A stretch of DNA of 64,000 nucleotides from Gavia stellata. Lineage: Eukaryota; Chordata; Aves; Gaviiformes; Gaviidae. Made by a program: the position numbers and the translations under genes. Below are positions 12,668 through 24,500 of the stretch, piece by piece (position 1 is the stretch's first letter; every line of letters begins with the position of its first letter). The notes under the pieces were generated by a model. The model worked only from the letters and a program-made list of their open reading frames with translations, had not been told where the DNA came from and did not search any database. The stretch lies in assembly GCF_030936135.1 (NCBI RefSeq), contig NC_082601.1:44320590-44384589 (forward strand), given 5' to 3'.

Positions 12668-12975
12668 CTGGAGAGAGGTGGGTGTTAGTCTCTTCTCCCA
12701 AGTGACTAGCGACAGAACAAGAGGAAATGGCCTCAAGTTGCACCAAGGGAGGTTCAGGCTGGATATGAGGGCAAATGTCTTCACTGAGAGAGCGGTGAAG
12801 CATTGGAAGAGGCTGCCCAGGGAGGTGGTGGAGTCACCATCGCTGGAGGTGTTCAAGGAACATGTGGACGTGGCACTGCAGGACATGGTTTAATGGGCAC
12901 GGTGGTGTGAGCTGATGGTTGGACTTGATGATCTTACAGGTCTTTTCCAACCTCAGTGATTCTGTGTGGTTCTGT
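12668..12975 (+). mobile_element. CR1 LINE 3' fragment, copy 1 of a tandem pair
   Basis: The plus strand encodes [20 protein letters not shown], then [20 protein letters not shown]. It continues through the standard CR1 3' untranslated block (GGACTTGATGATCTTACAGG, TCTTTTCCAACC) to TGATTCTGTG. It is 5'-truncated. It lies just upstream of a second, more diverged copy in the same orientation. Confidence 0.92.
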
Positions 12976-13230
12976 GACAAGAGGAAATGGCCTCAAGTGG
13001 CACTAGGGGAGGTTTAGATTGGATATTAGGAAAAACTTCTTCACTGAAAGGGTTGTCAGCCATTGGAACAGGCTGCCCAGGGAGGTGGTGGAGTCACCAT
13101 CACTGGAGGTATTTAAAAAACAAGTGGATGAGGTGCTCAGGGACGTGGTTTAATGGTGGACTTGGCAGGGTTAGGTTAACGGTTGGACTTGATAATCTTA
13201 AAGGTCTTTTCCAACTGAAATGATTCTCTG
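12976..13230 (+). mobile_element. CR1 LINE 3' fragment, copy 2 of a tandem pair
   Basis: It repeats the same part of CR1 as the preceding copy, from ACAAGAGGAAATGGCCTCAA to TTTTCCAACTGAAATGATTC. It differs at many positions and starts at a slightly different point in the element. The 3' tail is degraded. Confidence 0.9.
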
Positions 13231-15490
13231 AATTAAGGTGCTCTTTTCTTAATATTGAGAATAATTACAGTCATCTACAAAACTGGCGACTTCTTTGTCT
13301 CTTGAAGTCATTAAATCATACCGGAAAAATGCATGCTTTAATCAAATTTGTTATTTGGCTGTGTTCAGAGGTAGTCTCTTGTAATACACTGGCTTTTTCT
13401 TTATAAGAAACACAGATATGCAAGCATTTTCATGGTCTAACAACCCCTTTTCTATTCCTAGACCTTTCCATGCATTTGGTCCTTAAGTTGGGCTCTTCTC
13501 TGTACGGGCTTTTGCCATGAACTTGGACACCGCATCATCCAGGTTGTGAGCTGGAGCTAGCTGCTCCCATGGACTGCATCTATGCTGTCTGGGGTTCCTG
13601 TGCTATGTCAACCACCATCCATGTTTGCATTCTCGGAATAAACCATTTTGTACTAATCTCCTGGTCTCCTGCATTATGTTTGTGTAAATATTTCAGCATA
13701 GACAACAAAAAGACTGGAGCAGTGCATGGTCAATGCTTCAAAGAGAAAGCTGAGGACGCCGGGAGCAAGGCAGGGTTGGTAAGGCTTTCTCTACACATCA
13801 GAAAGCCTGTCTGTGTCCACAGCCACGGTAGATGTTAAGTTTCAAACTACTGCGGAGGTTGCTGGCGGACAGTATGCATTGGCTTTCCTTTTCTTCATGA
13901 CCACTTTGGGTCTTCTAAGGAACAGTGGAAGTTTCAGTGAGCAAACCATGCGGGGACATTAGATCTGACAGCAAGGACAGACTCCTGATGCTAGTTCTGG
14001 TCACCTCCTGCTTTGTCAGCCCTTGGCTGTTTTGAGGGTTTTTTTTGTTTATTTGTTTTTCCTGGTAGTACTGCCATGTCCTCTGACCCCGTAGCCAGGA
14101 TTCTGAGTTTGTCCCCAGTCAATGCTAAGAGATAAAGTCTGAATGATGAAATTTCTTAAAGCTTGTGTAATCTGAGAAACAAAAGGAAACTGGTAAGCTC
14201 AGAACAAAGAAGTTTCTTAAAAGTAAACAGATAATAGATCATGGCATTTATAATGGCAATTTTGTTAAATCAGATGTCACTTAAAAAAACTTGATTTAAA
14301 ATAAATTAGTGCTTTGACTTCTTGCTCCAGCTAAAAATGTAAAATAAATAAGTCATGTTTGTCTGGGTTTAATGGATTTTTGCTTTATTGGTAATATTTT
14401 TTTTTTTAAATAACCAACTCATGCCTTATATTTTCTTATATCCCTGTCTGTTTGTTAAAATGTCAGGATTTCTAGTGCTAAGCTAATTAAATTGACTCAA
14501 GTGGAAATATTTTAAAGGGACGTGTCTCCGGCAGCACATTGGCTAGCTGGTAATCAGCCAGCACCAGCAACGCCGTTTGGGCACTACCCAAATCGTCCTG
14601 CCAGTGGCTGGACTCAGGTTCTGCCCCGTTTAATGCAGCTTTGCAGTGGGGGAGCTAAAGCCAACCAGGCGCGGCGGCGGGGCCACCACCTCTGTTTCCG
14701 CTGGGGCCAATCCTACCTGACATAACCATAAAAGCAGCACGACTTACAGCCATAAAAAATACCACTTTATAACCATAAAAAATACCACGACTAAATTTGC
14801 AGTGGCACTGATAATGCTGCGCTAAGATCAGGCCGATAACGAAACCTTACTGAGAACTCTGGGTGCTGCTGCAACGTATCTGCAAATAAATGAGCAGCAT
14901 TTGCAGAGACTAGTGGTTTGCCATTGTTGTATAAGAAGACAATAATCATAATTATAGTATATGATTAGTATTTGTGTACTTAATCGTAAGTAAGAAGACT
15001 TAATCGTAAGTATAATTTGGTTCAAACTAGGATCAGTCTTTTCAGAAATAACAGTAAAAAACCACATTGCACATTGTTATATGATTGTGGCATGAAATAA
15101 CTAATTGTAGAATGTGTTATACGTTTAACTTCAAATGCAGATAGGACATTTTTACAATACTTGTAACCACCAAGCAACCTAACAAAAGCTCTCAACTGTT
15201 AATTGGCAACATTACAACTGGCAGAAGCAGACAGGTGATTGGAATGAAATTATATGTACTTCTCCATTGGTGATTTTTGTGTGTGTGTGTTCTTTTTTTA
15301 TTCTTTTAACTCTCTCTTAATAAATTAAAACACTCCTTTAAGACTGAAATGATAAAGACTCCTCCCTGAGGAACCAGAGCATGAAAGTTTATCATCTCCA
15401 GATATTTCCAGGTGTGTCAGTTTGGTTCTTTTTATATTGTGTTTTAGAAGTCATTGTAATTAAAATTAAGGGCATAAATATGAAAATAAA
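13231..15490 (+). other. Putative C21orf58 5' intron, no coding exon seen
   Basis: This span lies between the shared promoter and the first recognised C21orf58 coding exon. It contains short local duplications: ATAACCATAAAA-type units at 14740-14795 and ACTTAATCGTAAGTA twice near 14978-15012. No exon or RNA gene was recognised. Confidence 0.5.
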
Positions 15491-15504
15491 AAACACTGTA
15501 GAAA

Positions 15505-16170
15505 TGTAGTACTGGTATGGACCTCACCAGGTTATCTAATCCGTTCTTGTATCTGAGGAGGGGGTAACAGTCCTACAATGTTCATCACAGTTGTTTTTAA
15601 ACAACTTCTGTGAAAGTTTTTTTTTAGATAGCTGCTCCATTATTTATCTTTCTGTATAATTAAGAATTTGTTCTTGTTTTTATCAGGTTTTCTTCTCCCT
15701 CACTAAGTCAAATGCTTCGTGCCCAGTCTTTTCAGACAGAAAAAACCCACCCTGTTCTTGATTGTATCCTTTCATTTATTTAAAGATTGCTAGCCTGTCC
15801 TCTCCTCACCATCTACTTACTAACTAAAGAAAGTCAGTTCTCCCAAGTCTTCCTCAAAACTTACATTTTGTAAATGTACCATTTTTATCTTTTTTTTCTG
15901 GACTTTCTTTCCCTCTTAAACCATGTCTAAAATTAGGCACAGTATTCAAACTCTGACTTCAGCGCTGCTAAATAGAGCAGAATAATTATCTCCTGTGAGG
16001 TGCACATAACACCCCTGTTAATCCTTTGCAGAATTATATTTGTCTGGTTATGCTCTTTTGCATCACCATGTTCATGTGTGATCTCTAGTTTGTGATTCAG
16101 TGTAACTATAGATCCCTTTCGGCAAGGTCCTCTTGTGTCCGGCTGGCAGATTTCTGGCAAGTCATTAACT
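15505..16170 (-). mobile_element. Old, diverged CR1-type LINE remnant
   Basis: The plus strand shows weak, spaced similarity to antisense CR1. Recognisable blocks are a GGACCTCACCAGGTTATCTAAT segment near 15519, an AGGCACAGTATTCAAACTCT segment near 15934, and a run resembling the old CR1 reverse-transcriptase region up to ATAGATCCCTTTCGGCAAGG near 16110. It is far more diverged than the other CR1 copies here, so the limits are rough. Confidence 0.5.
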
Positions 16171-18581
16171 AGCAGGTTGTAAGGTGTCCCTAGAGTAGGG
16201 ATCCCACTGTGACCAGGGCATCCATAAGTGTGGAAAAAGAAAGATCCCTTAGCAGATTTGCTGGAAAGCATTTTTTACCTAGTATTGGATTTTCTCTGGG
16301 ATACCTGTCACATCAAGCCAAAGTTTCTCTCTCCGCCTTTCCTCTGTAATCAACTCGGTTGCTTAAGGCTGGCGCTGTATTTTTAATGGAATACTTATTC
16401 TTGGTTCTTTTTGTGAGCCTTTATGGTAATCCTCTATTCCTATTGCAATGAAGGCTCTAGAAATTTAACTCCTAGGGGACACTTTATTAAACCAGTTGAT
16501 GGTAAAACATCAGCTCAATATTCATTGAGGCTCATTCAAAAAGGCTACTACAGCATCAGCAATGACTAATAGCAGTCTTGTTGCTGTTGTGGTTGTCTGG
16601 AGGCACCAACACAGCTTGCTTTGCTAAGTTGCTGCCCAAATGCTGCCCACAACCCCGGTCACCCCATGACAAAAGCGTTTATGAACTAGAAAGGTACAGA
16701 GAGAAGCAACTAGGATAAACGTGAGACTGTACAAACAGACATACAGCCACGGTGTGAGCAAAGGTGCAGCTGATGCAGCACCTTCTGAGAATGGCCGATA
16801 GCGGAGGCCAAGAGGTGGGTATGAGAGCAGTCCGTGTGGGCTCTTGCATTATCCCTTCCCGGCTGAGTTATGAGATCAATGAGTAAGGAAAATCTGCTGT
16901 TTGAGGATGAATTAAATAGATTATCTTGCTTAGAAAAGAGACACCTGGATGGGAATACAATACAGGAATATAAGTCACAAATGGTAGGAAAAAAAGTACA
17001 TGGAGAACAGTCGTATAAATTTTGCATAGCAAAGGAGAAGATTTCCAATAATCTTTTCAGGAATCTAGATTTAAAACAGCAGTCTAAATGTAATCCTTTT
17101 ATTGCCTAACACTTAAGTGCCTAACACTTATGCAGTTTACTTGTATAACTAGGTTTATGCTTAAGTTTAAGATAACTAGGAAACTCCTTGTCAAAGGTTG
17201 TTGCAGCTGCCCGAAAGATGAAGGGATCAAAGATGTTAGAGATAACGGGAGAAAAATCTACTGGTCTTTTAAAGGACAAAAAATGTACGCAGAGGTGTTT
17301 CTCAGGAAAACTGCTGGCAGGTGAGAGGGTTTTCTGTTCTGCCGTGTCACTCATAGCGTTCGCAAATGAGCCCTGCCAAAGCAAGCTGAGCCCCAGCTCT
17401 GACACGGCACAGCTATTTTTGGGATCCCCACATCTCAGTTTCTGTAACATCTCCAGTGACTACCAGCCTGTGTATTTTTAAGGGCAGATCACACACACAT
17501 GCTGTGCGGGTCACAGCTGGAGGAGGTGATCCATGCTGCTCCCACACAGCTACCTACAAGCATCTATCAGCTGCTCCAGCTCCCAGCAGTGGCTCAGCTA
17601 TGGCCCTCAAGTAAGGAAGGGGTTGTAACTTTGCTCTCTGAAGAGCAAAACCAGGCTTAAAATATGATACTGAGAATGAGTATCTCTTACCCGGCTTCTT
17701 TCTCATGCCTTGGTGTTGACTTTACGGATGTCACCGATAAATGTTGCCCTGTTTTTTATGCAGGTAGGGCTTTGCTGGGAGAGGGAGACACCCTACGTGT
17801 TCCTTGGGAGACGGTAAGCAAAAGGATGTTATACTGTAGCCTCTTTACTCTTTTACTCATCTGGGGATGAGTTCCAGCTATGCTCCTTAATTTTTTGAGT
17901 TTTTTGTTACTATCTGGTGATGAACACTCATATGAAAGTCTACGTCAAAAGTGTATGGCCCCCTTACAGTGGGATAAACATTGCTGTCCAGTATCAATCA
18001 GCAAAATCATAATCTGACCCCTAGCATTGGGCTTGTGTTAAAGACCCATTGACTTTTTTTTCTTTTTTTCTTGTCTGCTAATGTGCTGGGCATTTGCTTT
18101 ACAAAAGGTATGTAAGCTTCTACGCCTGGAGATTAAATTGTTTATATTGAGGATTGACACTACAAACTTAGCAACCAGGTTACAGGCACAAAACTCTGAG
18201 CTACGTAGAAGACGCTAACAACACAGAGGGCCAGGCTTAGTGCCACTGCTGGGGAAAGAGTAGCAACCACTAAGAACAGACAAATATTCACCCTGAGTTA
18301 CCCTTCCGTGGCCATCACAACCTGCAGCACGAAAATGCGTTGAGACAAATGGCAGAAAAAGCTGTGTCTATGACGTTGTGGTGAACATCTGTACTCATTT
18401 TTATCTGGGAGTGAAACTGCGGCTTTTCTCTTCTTCCCTCAGTTGCTCAAAATCTTGTATTTTTTTTTTTTCTAATGGAATTATTCTTCTATGAAGATCG
18501 TGGAGGGGAAAAAATCACCACTGAACACCTATCTGCCTTTGCTTAGCTTTTTACCCTGTCTTTGCCTGCCTGCTCTTCCAG
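16171..18581 (+). other. Putative C21orf58 5' intron, remaining part
   Basis: No coding similarity, RNA gene or clear repeat was recognised. It ends in the pyrimidine-rich tract TTTGCCTGCCTGCTCTTCCAG just before the first recognised coding exon. Short open frames on both strands lack other support. Confidence 0.5.
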
Positions 18582-18593
18582 GAGACTACTACA

Positions 18594-21500
18594 ATGACAG
18601 ACCCTTCAGTGGTGGATCACCTGACACGACTGAAACTCAAACTCCTAGAAAAGGTAGGGGAATAATTCTGCAGTGGTCACCTTTGCTCTGCTTTTTGCTC
18701 TTGCGTGTTTAAGCATTAACATTCTGTTTTAAATAATTATATTTCTGCTGAGATACAAAGAGGATTTGCAGCCAATTGAGAACATCTTTCTTTGTGCAAG
18801 CAGAGGCAGACCCATGTGCAGTGGTGCTACACTCACTGTCACTTTCTTAAATAACATTGTACAAGTTTACATGGACCTACAGTGAATTAAAAATAGAGTT
18901 AAAGTGACTTTGATCTTATGGGAGATGTCACCAGTTAGGTCAAAACCAGTCTGAGTTGTGAAGGGCAGTTTTAGAGTAAATCTTGGGTAAAGAGGATCTT
19001 AGATTGTTTTAAAGCAATTTCATGTCATCTTTTTTGTCTGCTTTCACATAGGATATGTTGCCTGGTGAAACACGGGCAGGCCTTCACTGGAAGCACATGA
19101 AGTGCTGCCCAGAATCCCAGTAGCTCTTTGTTGTGACTCCACACACTAATGCACCCAGGGTTCTCCACTCAGCCCTGTTCCTCCACCCTCAGCGCATCTG
19201 ACCTCCACTACTGTGGATCTTCTGCTTCAGTGTCCTCCAGAAGCCACTTAAAGAGTAGTCTGGAAGGAAAAACAATTTGCCCGGAGATGCGAATGCTGGA
19301 AGTGGCATTTAACTTACCTCCACAGTGGAGTCTTTTGCCTTAGATGCAGCAGGCATTTGAGGGCAAAGCTTTCACAAGTGTGGAGCCATGCAGAACCAAG
19401 ACAAGAGCCTGTGCGTGAGCGAAAAGTCTGTGATTTCTGAGCATTAGGGAGCAACAAGGGCCAGCTGCTCCCTAAGGAGCAAGGAGTTAAGCACAGTAAC
19501 ACAGCCAGCAGAGCAGGAGCCTGGCCAGCCAGCCCCCAAGTGAGGCAAGCAGAGCCAGAGATGGTGGCCAGGTTCAACCAGAAGTCCAGATCTATCAGGC
19601 AAAGTCATGGTGATGAGGCAGGTCCAAGGCCAACCTGGGAAGTGTCTGCAGGTTGGGATCAGGGTTAATAGGATCCATGGCCAGTCCCAGGCATGGCTGT
19701 GGTTGAACTCCAGACCAATACTCATCCAGTATAGCTCAGGTAGGAACTGAAGACCTAGAGCTGAGATGAAAGGGGCTCCTGGGCACATGAGCAACGGGTG
19801 TGGATAGAAGCCCCAGGTGAGGCTGGTCAGGGCCATTTAGGCCTATTAGTGCACCAAATACCCAAAACTGTCCTGCGTCAAGTTCTTCATATGATCCAGC
19901 TCTCTGCCCTATAAAATACATGCTGTATAAGTCTCCTGATTCACCATGCTATCAATTTCCAGGTCTGAGATAGCCTGGCCAGTTGGAAGCACGACTATTC
20001 TTTTGCCGTAACTAGATCATACTTCTATGAATACTTCTTGTAGCCCTCACTAGCTGTGATTTAGCAGTTAAGAATCATTGCTTGTCTCCACTTCTGCTTT
20101 ATTTCCTCCATCCCAAACCTATGCCTGTAAGGTAGGGTTGGAAATTGTTGTGAGCTTTGCTGCCTGACTCATAACCAGTTCTTGTTGTGCTTCTACCAAC
20201 AGAGACTAGAAAATGAACAGGAGAACCTAGAGAAGATGGAGTCACCTCTCCCAGCTGCAAGTAAAAGAGAAGCATTTGTTCTAATTATGGACATAATACG
20301 GAGGGGGCTTAGTGATGTTCTCAGGCACGAGTTCCTCAACAGGTCACACCAGATGATCGCATCTCCTCCCTAAAAGCTGCGTGCTAGTGGTTGGGCATTT
20401 GGGTAGTCCGAACTTGCTCTGTCTTGGCTTCTGTGATAGGGACATCGTCTGGAGGGCAGGAGGGAGAGACTGCCCCAGCTCAGCCTGCGTATCTAAATCT
20501 GTATGCAGCCCTGGGGGTTGGAAGTAGCAAAAATGCAAGTTCCAGTGAAGCTTGTGCAGTAACATCAGTCTGTATACTAGTCTCAGTCCTAACCACGCCA
20601 GCGAACCTTAGCGGCCTTGATGCAAGGAGAACAGGCTTGCTATACTGTGCAGCTATCTACATTTTATCCTTTGAATTTCTTCAACTTTTTTTTTTTAAAC
20701 AAAGGGAAATGCTCAACCAGCCGAGCACTGACATTAGAATGACCTCCTGCCCAGATGTCCTCTGCAGCCTCTCAGCTGCGGGTGCTGGTTCAGCTGGAGC
20801 AAACTACTGGTGATCCTATTTGTCCTAGCTCCTATACCGAGGAGTGAGCCCCTGTTGCACTCCAGCTGTATGCTTGGCTTTGGTGATCCTGAAAAGGAGT
20901 CGTTAGGATGGCTGTGTGTCTCTAAGGGATCCAGGCAGGAGGAACACTCCACTACTAAAGCTGCTTTGCACCTTTGAAGCTGACAAATGCAACCTTGTGC
21001 AGACCAAAGCATGGTTTCCAGTGTAAAAAACTGTGACTCAGCTTATGAAACAAATAATTACACTGAAAGAGCCGGTCTTGATGACCGCATTGATAGGAGC
21101 TGGGAAACCGTTTTACCAGGAAACCATGCATGTGGAATTACATCCTGACTTTGGTTTGGGCAGAGAGGTCAGGAATCCCAGCATGCTTATGAAACTTCCA
21201 AAGTTTAGACATTTCTCTATAAAAGCTAGCAAACCAGCTAAAAGTTCATAAATAAGGGAGTTAAAATAACCTGTGGCTTTATCAAACCCTTTCAAAGCCT
21301 GCTGTGATGTTTAACACCCAAGTAGTGTCTTCCCTTCAACAATACTCCCATGGAACTCCCATGCACATGCTATGTGCAGTGCATTCATTTCTTTGCGTGG
21401 CACATCCACTGTTTATAATTATATTATCTATGGATTAAAGGCCACCAGTAGAAGATCAGTAATATTTCTAGATTGTACTCTGGGCTCATATTCACCAAGC

Positions 21501-24500
21501 TGATGCACAAAGAGATGGAAATTTTCAGTGCTGTGACCAAAAATTAAAAAGCCCTTTAACAACTTACAGTTTCAAAATACGAGGTGATGCTTTTCAGAGC
21601 AGATGCCGTGCATGCCTCCGCCGTAACTGAAAACGGTCTTTCTTATTTCAAGTGAGTTCAAAATCAGCTGTATGTGGGAAGAACTGCAAAGGAAGTTGAT
21701 TCAGAACAAAAAGGAAACAGAAAAGTTGACGTTCAAAACTGAGTTTGTTTTGATATATCACAACAAACTTTTTTTATGCTTTGCACAATCATCCTCTGCA
21801 TGTACAGAGTATATCTAGAAAATTGCAGGCTGAAATGAGTTTCTAAGCCAGGAGGCTAAAAGGGGGCTTTAAAGAACAATCTTAAAAGTTTATTTTCAGG
21901 GAGGGTGCATTGCCTTTGTAGAGCTGCTGAACAGCTGCGTCTGCATGTGGCGTAAAGTCATTATCTGTTTGTGGATCTGACAAGAAAAATAGCCTCAAGT
22001 CTTTTGTGGAAGAAGTCAAGCTATCTTACAAGACTTTTTCCAGAATTAATCTCATAATGTAGGTGCTATAATAGCCTTGTCTTTGTGATCCTTTGAGAAG
22101 ATAATGGACTTCTCCTCCTCCAGGGAACAGACGTGAGGATATGCTCCAAAGTGCCCTAAGGCGAAGGAAAGATCTCCTGCAGGAGCTTAGGGTAAGAGCC
22201 CTCTCTGTGGACAGAAACAACAGAAAGGGCCGGGTTATCTGCACATCCACTGCTGCTGTGGATTCAGTTCTTTCCTGTCCTTTAGTTCTTCTTCGGCTGG
22301 GCGGTAGTCAGTCCTCTCCTGGTGCGGAGTATAGAGGCTGGGCCAGCTCAGCAGGGAGAGGGGCCGGGGAGCAGTATGCCTTCCCTCCCTACAGCTAACG
22401 AAGCTTGCACCCGCTTCGGTTAGTTGGTGGGTTGATTCTGTTTGTCCTGAACTGCTGTATCGTAAGCTCTCTGGGGTAGTGCCAAAATGCAAATAGGGGA
22501 TTTTCACTGCCACCAAAATAGGGACAATAGTGACTGCTATTCCTAGTGACTATTATTCCTAGTTTATGGAGGGTACCAACCATTAATGAAACGTTTTCCC
22601 AGGCTTTTGGCAGTTTGTTCTTCACTATTTTTCCATTCCTTTTTCCTTGTGCTGAAAACTGTATGGCTTAGAGATACGTGGGAAGAAAAACTTTCTTTAT
22701 ACTTGTGCGGGCACTGGTTGAGTGCTTCCCTTCATGCAGCCATCATTTGTGGTCTGCCTGTCAGATGCAGCAGTGCTGGAAGTTTCTGCAGCGGTGTTTT
22801 GCTGAGCAAGGCTGCACCCTGCTGCGGGCTCGCAAGGGCTAATCCCATTTAGACCAGAGACCATAAAAATACTGTCTGCCTTTCTGTGACGAGGTTTTCT
22901 TTAAGACGATACTTGATTTTGCAGGAGCAGCACCTTCTGGAAGAGCTTTCACAGCCCGCTGCACCAGCTGGAGGACACTGTCATAACCACAGAGCTGCCC
23001 CCCCGCACATCTACCAGATACCTTTTCCAGCTCCCCAAGCGGAGCCACCAAGGATTATCCAGCAGACAGTAAGGATCTTCTCTCCTAGGAAACACCGCTA
23101 GCGCTGTGCCGGTCTGAGGCAACAACCACAGGTGGAGGGACTCAGGGGCTGTATGGAAACACTCATCCCACCGAAAGGGATGATACACCTCTTGCTATTG
23201 TATGGGAGCCTTACTGCCCTAGGCAAAATCTAAGGGCAATCATCTGATAAATAAGGCACAAAATGAACAGTGTGAATGCTTTAGCATAGGAACGAGGTAG
23301 TAAGAGGAGTGGGGGGATTGCCCACACTCTGGCCCGGCTGTTCAGCCAGTTTCCAATGCACGTCACTGCTCGTACAGCCCACAATCTCAACAGCTTCTCC
23401 ACGAGGCTCTTGTGGGACACAATGTCCAAAGCCTTACTGACGTCCAGGCAGATGTCACCCATAGGTCTCCCCACCCAAAGACGAGGGAGCTGGCCAAAAC
23501 CAACCCCGACTTCTCCATTTTCCTTTCTTTTTCAGATGCCACCACAGCCTGCCACCATCATCCAGCAGTTACCTCAGCCGCCCCCCCTCATCACGCAGAT
23601 CCCCCCTGCCCAGCCTTTTGCAGCCCCCCGCTCCGGAAGCATTAAAGAAGGTAACGTGCCCTCCATCTAGCAGCCAGCTCGGAAAGGGCAGGTGGGTAAG
23701 TGGAAGGGGGCATGGGACGGCGTCCAAGCTAGTTAGTGACGTGCTGTTTCACAACTGCGTTGCTGCTGGAGCTGTGGGAATTGCACTCCATAAATGGACT
23801 AGGTAACATTTCTGAGAGGCTTTCAGACAAACTCTTATTACTAAAATTAAAGAAAAAGGGACTACAAACTCAGCAAAGCCAGGTTAAGCTGCTGAGGAAG
23901 CTTGCGAAAGCAAAACAGCTCAACCCAAGGCACTGAGTAATATTAAACAAGGTTAAACTCAAGCGCACGGATGATTCCAACATTAACAAACAGGCATCTA
24001 AAATCTGGTTTTATTCTTTTGTTCCCTTTTAACCTGCTGTTCAATCTCCTCAGAACAATACAGGCTTTTATTATGCCCCATGTTTGGAAACAAGACAGAA
24101 CAGCTGTTCCAAATATAGTGCAATGCCAATAAAAATAGTTTGTTTCTAAACATACGTGGATGCTACTTTGAAATAGTACGTGAGCAAAAACCTGGGATGA
24201 CTTCCCTGGCTCAAGCTTCAGCCAAAGGTTTATTCATGCCACAGAGAAATCCTCAGTCATGAAATCGCAGTATTTCTCAGCTTTTTCTTCATCTAAGTGT
24301 CTGGATTTTTGAATCAGAGTTTATTTTCATAGACAAAATTTTCCCAATTTATGCATGACTTTTCTGAAGCTGATACATGTAAACTACTTTTGGTATGACC
24401 AGTTAAAAAAAAAGGAGACTTGCCTTGTTTTTTGTTTTTTTTCTTCCCTCTCCCTCCTTCCTTCCTCCACCCAAGCAAATTAGTTCCACTACACAGGTCC

